Under the pieces are notes generated by a model, which was not told the origin of the DNA, did no database searches, and saw only the letters and a list, made by a program, of their open reading frames with translations. Shown piece after piece: positions 7,785 to 16,904 of a stretch of 59,701 bases of DNA (within the stretch, counting starts at the first letter, position 1; each line of letters begins with the position of its first letter). A program made the translations under genes and the position numbers. Where the stretch lies: NCBI RefSeq assembly GCF_001905795.1, contig NZ_LIXJ01000039.1, positions 1 to 59,701 of the forward strand. Reading direction: 5' to 3'. This DNA is from Streptomyces sp. CB01580. Lineage in GTDB: Bacteria; Actinomycetota; Actinomycetes; Streptomycetales; Streptomycetaceae.

Positions 7785-9062
7785 TCAGCTCCGCGCCTCA
7801 TCAAGAACACCGGCCAGGGCGTCCACGAGCACATCGATCTCGTCCTCGGTCGCCACCAGCGGAGGGGCGAACCGCACTGTCGAGCCGTGGGTGTCCTTGG
7901 CCAGTACGCCGCGCCGCATGAGGTCCTCGCACGCCTCGCGTCCGGTCATCAGCCCGGGGTCGATGTCGGCACCGGCCCACAGCCCCCTGACCCGCACGGC
8001 CAGCAGCCCGGCGCCGATCAGCTCCCGAAGGCGGGCGTCCAGCCGCTTGCCCAGGACGCGGGCGCGCTCCTGGTACTCGCCCGTCGACAGCATCGCGACC
8101 ACTTCGTGGCCGATCGCGGCCGCCAGGGGATTCCCGCCGAATGTCGAGCCATGGGTGCCGGGGGTGATGACGCCGAGCACGTCGTCGTCGGCGGCCACGG
8201 CGGAGACCGGGTAGAGACCGCCGCCCAGGGCCTTGCCGAGGACATAGATGTCCGGGACGACGTCCTCGTGGTCGCAGGCGAAGGTGCGGCCGGTACGGGC
8301 CAGGCCGGACTGGATCTCGTCGGCCACCATCAGAACGTTGCGGCGCGTGCACAGCTCGCGCAGGTCCTTCAGGAATCCGGGTGGCGGGAGGACCACGCCG
8401 CCCTCGCCCTGCACGGGTTCGAAGAGGACCGCGACCACCGTGTCGTCGATCGCGTCGGCGACCGCCCGGACGTCGCCGTAGGGCACCCGCACGAACCCGG
8501 GCGTGAACGGCCCGTAGTGGTCGGTGGCGACCGGGTCGTCGGAGAAGCTGACGACCGTGGTCGTCCGCCCGTGGAAGTTGCCGCTCATCGTGATGACGGT
8601 GGCCCGGTCGGCCTCCACCCCCTTCACGACGTAGCCCCACTTGCGGCTCACCTTGATGGCCGTCTCGACCGCCTCGGCGCCGCTGTTCATCGGCAGGACC
8701 CGGTCCTTCCCGGTGAGCTGGGCGAGCGCCTCGGCGAACGGGCCGAGCTGGTCGTTGTAGAAGGCCCGGCTGGTCAGGGCGAGCCGGTCGAGCTGCTCAT
8801 GGGCGCGCCGGAGCAGACGCGGCGGGCGGTGGCCGAAGTTCAGGGCGGAGTAGCCCGCGAGACAGTCGAGATAGCGGCGCCCGTCCACGTCGGTCACCCA
8901 GGCGCCGTCCCCGGAGGAGAGCACGACGGGCAGGGGGTGGTAGTTGCGCGCGGCGAAGTGCTCCGTCTGCTCGATATGCTCCCGCGCCATCCGTGAAGGG
9001 GCCGGCGCGCCCGTCCCCCTCGCGCTGTCCATGCTCCCGCGCCCCTCGTCGTTCTGGTTCAT
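7785..9062 (-). CDS. Class III aminotransferase, ornithine aminotransferase-like
   Basis: About 425 residues. Typical class III PLP motifs: MNSGAEAVETAIK, FHGRTTTVVSFS, VADEIQSGLARTGR and VLGKALGGG, where the Lys is expected to bind PLP. The ordering and wording are closest to ornithine/acetylornithine aminotransferases, which move an omega-amino group to 2-oxoglutarate. The ATG at 9062 follows AAGGCGAAGG; the ATGs at 9032 and 8990 are alternatives. It is transcribed towards the RpiR gene but from its own promoter region, which holds an operator-like site at 9141-9160. Likely it deaminates the amine freed by the neighbouring hydrolases (inference). Confidence 0.83.
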   Translation of the reverse strand: MNQNDEGRGSMDSARGTGAPAPSRMAREHIEQTEHFAARNYHPLPVVLSSGDGAWVTDVDGRRYLDCLAGYSALNFGHRPPRLLRRAHEQLDRLALTSRAFYNDQLGPFAEALAQLTGKDRVLPMNSGAEAVETAIKVSRKWGYVVKGVEADRATVITMSGNFHGRTTTVVSFSDDPVATDHYGPFTPGFVRVPYGDVRAVADAIDDTVVAVLFEPVQGEGGVVLPPPGFLKDLRELCTRRNVLMVADEIQSGLARTGRTFACDHEDVVPDIYVLGKALGGGLYPVSAVAADDDVLGVITPGTHGSTFGGNPLAAAIGHEVVAMLSTGEYQERARVLGKRLDARLRELIGAGLLAVRVRGLWAGADIDPGLMTGREACEDLMRRGVLAKDTHGSTVRFAPPLVATEDEIDVLVDALAGVLDEARS

Positions 9063-9127
9063 CCCGGCCTTCGCCTTCCCGGCCGCCTGATCACAAGCGG
9101 TCGAAATTGTGGATTCATGCAGTATGG

Positions 9128-9160
9128 TTGACACCTAACATGAAATATTCATTTCATTCA
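9128..9160. promoter_or_regulatory. RpiR-type operator upstream of the aminotransferase
   Basis: TGAAATATTCATTTCATTCA at 9141-9160 contains a perfect dyad TGAAAT-ATTC-ATTTCA and is 17/20 identical to the site at 7624-7643. TTGACA at 9128-9133 on the plus strand may be a -35 element, but no clear plus-strand gene follows for 500 bp. The site lies about 80 bp upstream of the minus-strand aminotransferase start. Confidence 0.5.
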
Positions 9161-9564
9161 AGGGGTGAGGTGGCGCGGGAGGGATGTAGGGGGCAGGTGG
9201 CTGTGGCAATCGTCGGCGCCGAACCGGAACCGCCCGCTCCCGGCTCACGGTCCGCGTGCGGGCCGCCGTGCCGGCGTGCCGGAGAGCGGTACCGGGAACT
9301 CCGGTATCCAGTGGTCGGCGGGCACGCCGGCCGCGCAGGGGGCGGTCCGCCCCGACTGTGGCGCGGCCATGAATGGCGCGTCAACTCGCCCGACAGCAAG
9401 GCGTGTTGGGAAACGACGTGTGACCAGCGAGGCGCCCTCGGTCTTCACGTGCGGTCGGACGCGCACGGCCGCCCCCGGGCGATGCCGCCCGCAGGCCCGC
9501 GAACGACGCCGCGCCCAAGTCCCTCGATGGGCTGCGGATGTAACGTCTATTGCGAAATTGGCTA
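9161..9564. other. Intergenic stretch without a recognisable gene
   Basis: Open frames exist on both strands but none has a ribosome binding site or a recognisable product. Base use is less skewed than in the flanking genes. The stretch separates the divergent aminotransferase and second M20 gene and probably carries only their upstream regulatory DNA. Confidence 0.5.
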
Positions 9565-9596
9565 TTGACACGTGAAACCTATCGCCTGTTTCATTC
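9565..9596 (+). promoter_or_regulatory. Promoter and operator of the second M20 gene
   Basis: TTGACA at 9565-9570 is an exact -35 consensus. Directly after it TGAAAC (9573-9578) and GTTTCA (9588-9593) form a perfect 6-bp inverted repeat with a 9-bp spacer, resembling the other three RpiR-type sites though with a longer spacer. The gene start is 74 bp beyond the site, as at the GS-like operon. Confidence 0.5.
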
Positions 9597-9669
9597 TGGC
9601 CAAGCGGCGAGGCCCGGCACCGAGACGGTCGCGGGCGCCGTACCTCCCGAGCGCGCCAATGGAGGCGTC

Positions 9670-11016
9670 ATGAGCTCCCCCGAAGAAACTTCCCGGTTGA
9701 ACCGCCTGATGTCCGTCATCGACGGACTGCATGACGAGATGACGGCGAGCCTGCAGGAGCTCGTTCGGATCCCGTCCGTGAGCCCGAAGTACCCCGGAGT
9801 CGAGTACAAGGACCATGTCGGCCGCGAAGGTGAGGCCACCGCGCTGCTCACCGACCTCTACCGTCGCGCCGGGGCATCCGTGGATGTCTTTGCCGTGGAG
9901 GAGGGACGCGACAACGCCGTCGGTCGGATCGCGGGCAAGGGCGAGGGCAACTCACTGATCTTCAACGGTCATGTGGACGTCGTCCCGGGCGGACATCCGG
10001 CCGAGTGGACCAAGGCGCCGCCGTTCTCCGGCGAAGTGATCGGTTCCCGGATGTACGGCCGCGGGACCACCGACCAGAAGTCCGGGCTCGTCGCACAGGC
10101 CTATGCCGCGATCGCCCTGCGCGAGGCCGGGATCGAACTCGGTGGAGAGCTGCAACTGCAGTGTGTGGTCGGCGAGGAGACCGGTGACCACGCCTGCGGG
10201 ACGGGCGCGGTGGTCGAGCGCGGGTACGTCGCGGACGCCGCGGTCGTCTCGGAGCCGAGCGCGCCGCCCACACCGCTGTCGATCGTGGTCGCCAGCCCCG
10301 GACTGTTGTGGTTCTCGGTCACGGTCGAGGGCAAGAAGGTGCACGGCTCCATGCGGGGCGCCACCATCCACCCCACCCAGCCCGGCGACTCGATCGGTGT
10401 GAACGCCATCGACAAGGTCTTCCTCGTCTACCAGGCGCTGCGTGCGCTCGAGGACGAATGGGCCCACACCCAGCGCCACGACCTCTGGTACAACGGCCAC
10501 TTCTCCTTGCTGCCCGGTGCCATGCGCGGCGGCCCCGGCGAACTGACCGTCCCGTTCGCCCTGTCCGACTCGGCCACCATCGAGTACGGGGTCATGTATC
10601 ACCCCGAGCGCTCCGCCGAGGACGTGATGGCCGAGATCCAGGCCGTCATCGACCGTGCGGCGGACGCCGATCCGTGGCTCCGCAACCACCGCCCGCGCTG
10701 TGAGTGGAAGCTCAACTGGGACCCGTTCGTCACCTCGCCCGACGACACCATCAGTCAGGCCGTCGCCGGCGCGTACCGGACCGCGGCCCAGGGCACCGAC
10801 TTCTCCGACCAGCCCTCCTACACCGGGCTCTACGGTGTGTGCGACGCGACCGTGTTCACTCGGACCGGTGTGCCGTCCGTCGTCTTCGGCCCCGGCGACC
10901 TGCGCGTCGCCCACGGCAACGACGAGTACGTCGACCTCGACGAGGTCTGGCTCGCGGCCCGCACCTACGCCGTCCTCGCCACCCGCTGGTGCGGCACCGC
11001 TTCCCCCGTGTCCTGA
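9670..11016 (+). CDS. M20 peptidase, ArgE/DapE-like deacylase
   Basis: 448 residues from the ATG at 9670, preceded by GGAGG at 9661. The metal-binding motifs FNGHVDVVPGG and MYGRGTTDQKSG and the catalytic CVVGEETGDHACG are intact, followed by a dimerisation domain and a C-terminal VVFGPGDLRVAHGNDEYVDL with a His ligand. This is the ArgE/DapE/ACY1 branch, hydrolysing an N-acyl bond of an amino acid or diamine. The product is distinct from the M20D enzyme of the first operon. It is followed by an NCS1 permease 163 bp downstream on the same strand. Natural substrate unknown. Confidence 0.83.
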   Translation: MSSPEETSRLNRLMSVIDGLHDEMTASLQELVRIPSVSPKYPGVEYKDHVGREGEATALLTDLYRRAGASVDVFAVEEGRDNAVGRIAGKGEGNSLIFNGHVDVVPGGHPAEWTKAPPFSGEVIGSRMYGRGTTDQKSGLVAQAYAAIALREAGIELGGELQLQCVVGEETGDHACGTGAVVERGYVADAAVVSEPSAPPTPLSIVVASPGLLWFSVTVEGKKVHGSMRGATIHPTQPGDSIGVNAIDKVFLVYQALRALEDEWAHTQRHDLWYNGHFSLLPGAMRGGPGELTVPFALSDSATIEYGVMYHPERSAEDVMAEIQAVIDRAADADPWLRNHRPRCEWKLNWDPFVTSPDDTISQAVAGAYRTAAQGTDFSDQPSYTGLYGVCDATVFTRTGVPSVVFGPGDLRVAHGNDEYVDLDEVWLAARTYAVLATRWCGTASPVS

Positions 11017-11179
11017 CCCGGACAGGTCTCCTCCTCGCCCGGCGGCCGCGTCCCCGCCCGTGCGAGGCACCCCGATCATGCGCCCCGGAACACGTTCCGG
11101 GGCGCCGAGGCGAACCCCCGCCCGCGAGGCGTCGCTCGCCGCCCTCCGCCGTCCCCCGCCCCGGACCAGAGGCCCACTC

Positions 11180-12625
11180 ATGACCACTGACGTTCCTCGC
11201 ACACAAAGCTCCGAAGACAGCTTGCCGGAGGCCTACCGCCAGCCGAAGGGAGTGGAGCGGTACGGCGTCGAACCCGTACCGGACGAGCAGCGGACCGTGC
11301 GCTGGTACGACCTGTTCCAGATCATCTTCAACGTGATGCTCAACCCCGGCCTGATCCTCATCGGCGGACTCGCGGTGGTCTCGGGGCTCTCGTTCTGGGC
11401 CGCGGTCACCGCCCAGGTACTGGGCGTCCTCATCGCCTTCTCCGCCTACACCGTCATGGCCACCGTCGGCGTCGACTACGGCCTGCCCGGGATCGTGTCG
11501 ACACGGGCGTTCCTCGGCATCGCGGCCTCCCGCTGGCTGGTCTCCCTACTGCGCGCCGTCAGCTCGGCCTTCTGGTTCGCCTTCCAGACCCTGGCCGGCG
11601 CCATGGGCATCCTGGCCGTACTCGAAGCGTGGCTGGGGGTGAAGCCGTCGCTCATCGGCGTCAGCCTCGTCTTCGCGGTACTCCAGGCATCCGTCGCCCT
11701 CTTCGGATACGGATCCCTCACGTGGCTGTCGAAGGTGGCCTTCCCGATCAAGCTCGTGATTCTCGGGTACCTCTTCTGGCTGCTCGCCAACCACCAGGCG
11801 CCGGGATTCGCGCCGAGCGAGGTGTTCTCCTACTCCGGTTCGGCCGGCTGGAAATGGGCTGTGTTCGCGGTATGGGTGAACGCCGTCGCGGCGGCATGGT
11901 TCAGCCAGGTGACGGACGCGGCCGACTACTGCCGCTACTCCAAGTCCCGTAAGGACATGTGGATCGGCACCATGGCCGCCGCGCTGCTCGGAACGACCGG
12001 ATCCGCCTTCTTCGGCGCCTACGCCGCTGCCGCGAGCCTCGGCAGAACGGCGAACGCCTTCGAGGTGATCCCCGGCCTCGGCGTCGGCTCGGTCACGCTG
12101 ATTCTCGTTCTGGTCGTGCTGGTCCTGGACAACTGGACGGTCAACGTGCTGAACGTCTACACGGGCGGCCTGGCGCTGGCGAACCTCGCCACCCGGCTGG
12201 GGCGCTTCTGGTCGACCCTGGTGGTCGCCGCCGCAGGAACGGCACTGGCCGCCTTCCCCGCGCTCATCGACGGGTTCAACGACTCCATGTCGGCGATGGG
12301 CAACGTCTTCGCCCCCCTCATCGGCGTGCTCCTGGCCGACTACCTCGTCATCAAGCGGGGCCGCATCGACGTGCCGGCCCTCTTCGACCCCCACGGGCCC
12401 TACCGCTACACCGGCGGCGTGAACGTCCTCGCCCTCGCCTGGTCGGCACTCGGCTCCATCGCCTTCTTCGCCCTGCCCGAAACGGTGCTGCCGATCCCCT
12501 TGGTGGCGCTCGCCAGCGGAGTCGGTTACGCCCTCACGGCCAGGGTGCTCTCGGCACGGCGGGACGGGACCACGCCCCGCGTGGACGCGCCCGGCGAGCT
12601 CGGGCTGCCGACGGGCAGCGCCTGA
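11180..12625 (+). CDS. NCS1 family permease (cytosine/purine/hydantoin type)
   Basis: 481 residues from the ATG at 11180. About 12 hydrophobic segments follow a 55-residue polar N terminus; the first contains PGLILIGGLAVVSGLSFWAAV. The region GLPGIVSTRAFLGIAASRWLVSLLRAVSSAFWFAFQT has the NCS1 transmembrane 2-3 pattern, and a later DNWTVNVLNVYTGGLALAN matches the substrate-site helix. NCS1 proteins take up purines, pyrimidines, hydantoins or related heterocycles with H+ or Na+. Following the M20 hydrolase, it suggests that the locus imports and breaks down a nitrogenous ring compound or derivative. Confidence 0.85.
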   Translation: MTTDVPRTQSSEDSLPEAYRQPKGVERYGVEPVPDEQRTVRWYDLFQIIFNVMLNPGLILIGGLAVVSGLSFWAAVTAQVLGVLIAFSAYTVMATVGVDYGLPGIVSTRAFLGIAASRWLVSLLRAVSSAFWFAFQTLAGAMGILAVLEAWLGVKPSLIGVSLVFAVLQASVALFGYGSLTWLSKVAFPIKLVILGYLFWLLANHQAPGFAPSEVFSYSGSAGWKWAVFAVWVNAVAAAWFSQVTDAADYCRYSKSRKDMWIGTMAAALLGTTGSAFFGAYAAAASLGRTANAFEVIPGLGVGSVTLILVLVVLVLDNWTVNVLNVYTGGLALANLATRLGRFWSTLVVAAAGTALAAFPALIDGFNDSMSAMGNVFAPLIGVLLADYLVIKRGRIDVPALFDPHGPYRYTGGVNVLALAWSALGSIAFFALPETVLPIPLVALASGVGYALTARVLSARRDGTTPRVDAPGELGLPTGSA

Positions 12626-13139
12626 CCGCGTATATCGAGCCGGAGGGCCTCGTGCCGCGCCGCTCGGTGGTGGACGGGAACCCGGTGGCGAAGTCCCGGA
12701 TCGTGGCGAACCGCCACACCCTTGCCGCCGGCGCCGCCGAGGGGACGAGGCGCGGATCGACGACGGCCGGGCCGCCCCCCGTTACCTAATGGGGAGCGAA
12801 GCCAGCGGATCGCTACCCGTTACCCGGTCCAACGAGACCTCGAAAAAGAGCGCGGCCGCTGGCTTCTCCTCGGTGGTGATCAGCCGACGCCCGGTAAGTC
12901 ATGGGTCTGCCCCTGGAGCCCTGAGTGTGTGGGTACGAGCCGGTTCCGGGCGTCAGTCGACCGCCGCCGAGCACACGACCGTGAGGGTGTCTGGCGCCCT
13001 CACGGTCGTTTCCGAGCGGATGATCGAATTTCCGTGGTCCAAGCCCTCCGCAGGGTGCACCTCTCATTTCTCCGGGACGCCTCCGAGCTCCTGCACAGAC
13101 CGAGGCCCCTGCGGTCAGCTGGGGTCACGAACGACTATA
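12626..13139. other. Gene-free stretch with one strong hairpin
   Basis: No coding region is convincing. At 12975-13009 ACGACCGTGAGGGTG pairs with the complementary CGCCCTCACGGTCGT and is followed by T residues, an excellent intrinsic-terminator shape without an adjacent gene end, so it may be left over from a lost gene. Confidence 0.5.
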
Positions 13140-13299
13140 GGGCTGTCCCGTAATCCCCGGTGGATCAGCACGCGGCGTCAGATGCGGTGCATCGCAAGGC
13201 GGAGGTGTGTCCACATACTGGACGGATGCGGACGTTCCGACAATGCGGCGAGGTGCCGTAGCTGTCGTCGCGCGCCCGCCACGGACTACGGGACAGCCC
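13140..13299. repeat. 160-bp MITE-like element with GGGCTGTCCCGTA ends
   Basis: Left end GGGCTGTCCCGTA (13140-13152) is the reverse complement of the right end TACGGGACAGCCC (13287-13299), and the similarity continues inward for several bases. The interior (GCATCGCAAGGCGGAGGTGT and so on) has no coding frame. Size and terminal repeats fit a non-autonomous element; a similar family is, from memory, widespread in Streptomyces. It abuts an IS110-type fragment. Confidence 0.6.
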
Positions 13300-13314
13300 T
13301 TACCTATCCCTTGC

Positions 13315-13542
13315 ATGGCCGCCCGGCTCATCGACGACGTCTTCGGCACTCTCGACGGGCAGACCGTCGTCGTTCCGGGCACCGGCACCCTCGACATCGT
13401 GGCCTCGTCCCTGGCCCGCTCACTCACAGCCGTCCACGAACAACGTCGGGCCCTGGAAGCCCGGATCGGCGAACTGCTGGAGGCTCACCCTCTTTCCCAG
13501 GTCCTGACGTTGTTGTTCGGCGTCGGCGTCAGGGCCGCCACA
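13315..13542 (+). mobile_element. IS110-family transposase fragment
   Basis: The frame from 13315 reads LIDDVFGTLDGQTVVVPGTG, then LDIVASSLARSLTAVHEQRR and ALEARIGELLEAHPLSQVLT, which is the central linker region of IS110/IS116/IS902 transposases just before the helix-hairpin-helix PGVGVRTAA motif. That motif starts here as FGVGVRAAT and is then cut off. Neither the N-terminal RuvC-like domain nor the C-terminal serine domain is present. Confidence 0.7.
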
Positions 13543-13548
13543 CGAGGC

Positions 13549-14574
13549 TCACACCCCCGTGGGAGTCCGCTCCTGCGCGGCCTCCGGCGACGGGGCGGCG
13601 TAGCGCTCGGTCCGGACGAGGGTCACGCACACAGCGGTGGACACCACCAGCAGGGCGATGCTGGCTGCGGTCATGAACGGGGTGAACGGGACCAGCAGCA
13701 CGGTGCTGACCAGTTCGGCAGCGATCAGAACGAAGAGAACGGCCCTGATGGTGAGCGGCGAGAGCCGGGTGCAGATCCACGCCCCGAGGGGAGCGCCCAC
13801 GGCCACCACCGGAGCCGCCGCCGTCCAGTACTCCACGACCGGTCCGGTGAAGTCGCGGAGCACGAGGAGATGGGTGAGAAAGGCGGCGATGGACACCACC
13901 GTCATCATGATCACGGTCGTCGGGGTGGCGACTGTCTCGGAGACCCGGAAGAGCAGCACCAACAGGAGGAACATCACGCAGTTCTCACCCACCCCTGCCA
14001 CACCGCTGAGCAACCCACCCGAGAAGCCCGCTGCCAGGACCAAGCCCTTCTCACGAGGGTTCCAGGCCAGAATCTTCGCATTGCGCCGGTAGCCGCGCTG
14101 CTTCAGCTGTACCGCCAGGGCGAGGGCCAGCGCCACCAGCAGCATGGTGAACAGCGCCCGTACGACCGGGAGCGGCACATTCGGGGCGATCAACGTAGCG
14201 CTCAGCACGACTCCCACCACCCCGGAGGCCGAGCCGTAGAGGATGATCTTCCTTTCGACCGGAGTCCGGCACAGCAGAATCGACAGTGAAGCGGCAGACA
14301 TGCCGATCGACTGGATGGCAAAGGTGAAGATCCTGGCCTGATCCGGCGGAACGACCAGGACTTTGGTCATCACCGGAAAGGCGATCGCGCCCCCGCCCTC
14401 ACTGGTCCCGCCGCCCACCAGGGAGCCGAAGACCATCGTCACCGCCACTCGCCAGTTCTCGGCGAGGACGTCGAAGTACTCCGCACCCCACACCAGCGCC
14501 CAGACCAGCCAGACCACCCCGGCCAGAGCCGCGTTGACCCCCAGCACCCGACGCACCCTCAAGCGGCCAGTCAC
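13549..14574 (-). CDS. TSUP (TauE/SafE) family membrane transporter
   Basis: About 341 residues from the GTG at 14574, which has GGGGAG a few bases upstream; an ATG at 14661 would add 29 residues. Eight to nine hydrophobic segments are visible. The signature GSLVGGGTSEGGGAIAFPVM resembles the glycine-rich first repeat of the TSUP family, and a second half-repeat contains AGFSGGLLSGVAGVGENCVM. Such proteins export or import sulfite, sulfonates or other small organic anions. It stands alone between insertion-sequence pieces with no linked sulfur genes, so the substrate is not inferred. Confidence 0.75.
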   Translation of the reverse strand: MTGRLRVRRVLGVNAALAGVVWLVWALVWGAEYFDVLAENWRVAVTMVFGSLVGGGTSEGGGAIAFPVMTKVLVVPPDQARIFTFAIQSIGMSAASLSILLCRTPVERKIILYGSASGVVGVVLSATLIAPNVPLPVVRALFTMLLVALALALAVQLKQRGYRRNAKILAWNPREKGLVLAAGFSGGLLSGVAGVGENCVMFLLLVLLFRVSETVATPTTVIMMTVVSIAAFLTHLLVLRDFTGPVVEYWTAAAPVVAVGAPLGAWICTRLSPLTIRAVLFVLIAAELVSTVLLVPFTPFMTAASIALLVVSTAVCVTLVRTERYAAPSPEAAQERTPTGV

Positions 14575-14837
14575 AACGATCTCCCCCTCGCTCGACCCTC
14601 GCTCCTCAGACGTCGCCGCATCGTAGAGCAAGAAGAACCCCCGCCACCCGTGGAGTCCCACGAGTCAGCACCCTCGAAGAACCCCAGAGGTCTGTCGATC
14701 GAACGGTGCAACGAGGGTGGTTGGGGTTACTGACGGGCTGCTGAGAGGCGCCGTCGAAGTGATGTCGAAGATGATGTCGAAGGCGCTGTCACGGGTCTTG
14801 GTTCTGTCGGCGATCTTGTGATCCGGACAGCTGGGAC

Positions 14838-14957
14838 TCACCGTGTGAGCAGAACGCGTTTGCGAAGGAGATCGAGGCCGGCCCGGCCGAACATCTGGCG
14901 TTTCAGCATCTTGGGGTTGGCGATGAGGCCTTCCACCCGGTTGTGCGTCCACTGGCC
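14838..14957 (-). mobile_element. ISL3-family transposase C-terminal remnant
   Basis: Forty codons on the minus strand read GQWTHNRVEGLIANPKMLKR then QMFGRAGLDLLRKRVLLTR before TGA, the typical C-terminal end of ISL3-type transposases. The rest of the gene is absent. A GGGGTTCTTCGAGGG-like sequence at about 14671-14685 (reverse strand) may be the old IS end. The surrounding 14575-15104 contains nothing else recognisable. Confidence 0.65.
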
Positions 14958-15104
14958 TTCGACCGGGTACCGCTCGGCGTCCGACACCGGGTACCGACTG
15001 AAGCGTCCGGGCAGCGGGGCGCGGCAAGCGCGGGCGGGAGCCGGGCGAGCGGGTCAGCGGCGATCGGCCGGGACACGCCGCTCCCGTTCCGCGGGCTGAG
15101 CGTC

Positions 15105-16010
15105 GAGCCCGCTCCGTGCGCGGCCGGTGTGGGAGGGTACCCCGCCTGCTTCGGCACCAGCGGGGCCATCACCTCGTACACGCCGAGGAACGGCAGGACC
15201 GAACGCATCGCCACCGGGTTCCCGTCGGTGATCAACGACTTCAGTGTGTTCGGACAGCACGACATCGACGCGAGCCACGGGCGCATCTTTGTGGTCTTCG
15301 GCCTCGGTGCGGAGATGTCCACCCGGAAGGGGCTGAGCCCGGCGGCGCGAGGTCTTGCGCAGACCGGCACCATCGACCGCAACGGCAGGCTCCGCCCGGT
15401 CGGAGACCTCCTCGCGTTCGAGGAGCGGTACAACCCGCACCGCGCGGACGTCAATGCCAACGCGTACGGGATCACACGCGTGCCGGGCGGGACACTGGTG
15501 GCGGAGGCCGGCGGCAACGACATCCTGTGGGTGTCGTCCGACAGCGGTTCGGTCCGCATACTCGCCCTGATGCCCGACCAGGTCATCGACGGCAGCCCGT
15601 CCGAGTCCGTGCCGTCGGCCATCGTGCGGGGGCCCGATGGCGCCTTCTGCATCAGTGAGTACGGCGGCGAGCCGAATCGGATGGGGAAGGCCCGGATCCG
15701 GCGCTCGTGCCCGGTGGAAACCGACCGTCGTGACGAGCGGGTTCACCGGATCATCGATCTCACCTTCGACCGTCAGGGGCGGATGCTGGTGCTCGAACTG
15801 GCCGAGCAGGGCTTCTACTCGCCCGACCGGACCGGGCGGCTGGTGCGCATCGAACACAACGGGAAGCGCACGGTCCTGGCCCGCGAGGGCCTGGAGCACC
15901 CCGGTGGGGTCACCGTCGCGCCGAACGATGACATCTACCCGACCAACCGGACGACGTCGCTCGGCGAGGCGAACGGGCAACTCCTCCGGCTGCGTCCGGG
16001 CCGATCGTGA
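15105..16010 (+). pseudogene. ScyD/ScyE family beta-propeller protein, 5' truncated
   Basis: About 300 codons ending at a natural TGA. The product has repeated blade-like units (YGITRVPGGTLVAEAGGNDI, LMPDQVIDGSPSESVPSAI, HPGGVTVAPNDDIYPTNRT) typical of the ScyD/ScyE family, exported six-bladed propellers. The expected signal peptide and first blade are missing: upstream the frame runs into ISL3-remnant DNA, and no start codon with a ribosome binding site is visible near 15105. Two in-frame indels versus the usual family pattern may also exist. Probably non-functional. Confidence 0.55.
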
Positions 16011-16066
16011 ACCAGGGGCCGTCGGGGACATGTGGGGGCTCCGACGGCCCCCGGACGCGGCCGGTG

Positions 16067-16828
16067 TCAGGTGCCGCAGTGGCCGCAGCCGTCGTCCGCG
16101 CTTCGGCCGTCGCGGTCCTGGTAGTCGTCGTGGTGACGGACCCAGTTCATGATCCCGGCCTCCTCCTGGCGCCCGAGGGGAGTCAGGTCCAGATAATTGA
16201 AGGCGCCGACGAGGAGATCGGTGCCACGCGAGTACGTCGAATAGGTGTGAAAAACGCGGGTGCCCTCGCGGAGGAAGACACTCAGGCCGTGCTGCTCGCC
16301 GCTCAGGGCCCAGGAGCCGATTCCGGCCTCCCGTAGTTCGTCCTTCGTGCGGAAGTTGAAGAAGACGGGTGCCACGGACTCATCCATGGTGACGTGGAAG
16401 TCATAGTTGAATGACGTGCCGTGGGAGGAGAACCATGGAAAGGTCCACCCCATGCGTTCACGGAATTTCGTGATGTTCGCGAGCGGCGCGCGTGACACCA
16501 CGGCGAAAGACGTCCGGGCCGCATGCAAATGCGCCAAGTGACCGACGTTGTCGGCAAGGAGCGAGCATCCGGTGCAGCCGGCATCCCAGTCGGGTGCCAG
16601 CATGAAGTGATAGACGATGAGTTGACAGCGGCCGTCGAACAGATCGACGAGGGTTGCCGTGCCGTTCGGGCCGTCGAAGGCGTACGTCTTGGTGATCTCG
16701 ACCATCGGCAGGGCCCGGCGTTGTGCGCTGAGCGCGTCCCGTTCCCGGTCGAGCTGTTTCTCCCGCGCCAGCAACTCCTTCCGGGCCGCTAACCACTCTT
16801 CCCTCGACACAATCGCCGGACTGTGCAT
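16067..16828 (-). CDS. DUF899 family thioredoxin-fold protein
   Basis: 253 residues from the ATG at 16828, preceded by GGTGAGG. It matches the DUF899 family: an N-terminal helical part (SREEWLAARKELLAREKQLDR), then a thioredoxin-like region with DWDAGCTGCSLLADN, then YSTYSRGTDLLVGAFNYLDLTPLGR, which is highly characteristic. The function is not established; a redox role is assumed from the CTGC pair. It is monocistronic and flanked by decayed genes. It is probably not part of the enediyne pathway. Confidence 0.85.
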   Translation of the reverse strand: MHSPAIVSREEWLAARKELLAREKQLDRERDALSAQRRALPMVEITKTYAFDGPNGTATLVDLFDGRCQLIVYHFMLAPDWDAGCTGCSLLADNVGHLAHLHAARTSFAVVSRAPLANITKFRERMGWTFPWFSSHGTSFNYDFHVTMDESVAPVFFNFRTKDELREAGIGSWALSGEQHGLSVFLREGTRVFHTYSTYSRGTDLLVGAFNYLDLTPLGRQEEAGIMNWVRHHDDYQDRDGRSADDGCGHCGT

Positions 16829-16904
16829 TCCGGACCTCACCTTCGTCGTACCTTCCCAGCAGTCGGAACCCTACCGGAATAGGGGAGGCCGCAGCGGAGG
16901 GCGC

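Noticed and set aside
6744..8996. A 750-codon plus-strand open frame
   Set aside because: It runs antisense across two clear genes (RpiR regulator and aminotransferase) and has no domain.
12626..13139. A tRNA or structured RNA gene in the gap
   Set aside because: No cloverleaf, T-loop or anticodon arm could be traced; the only clear structure is the terminator-like hairpin at 12975-13009.
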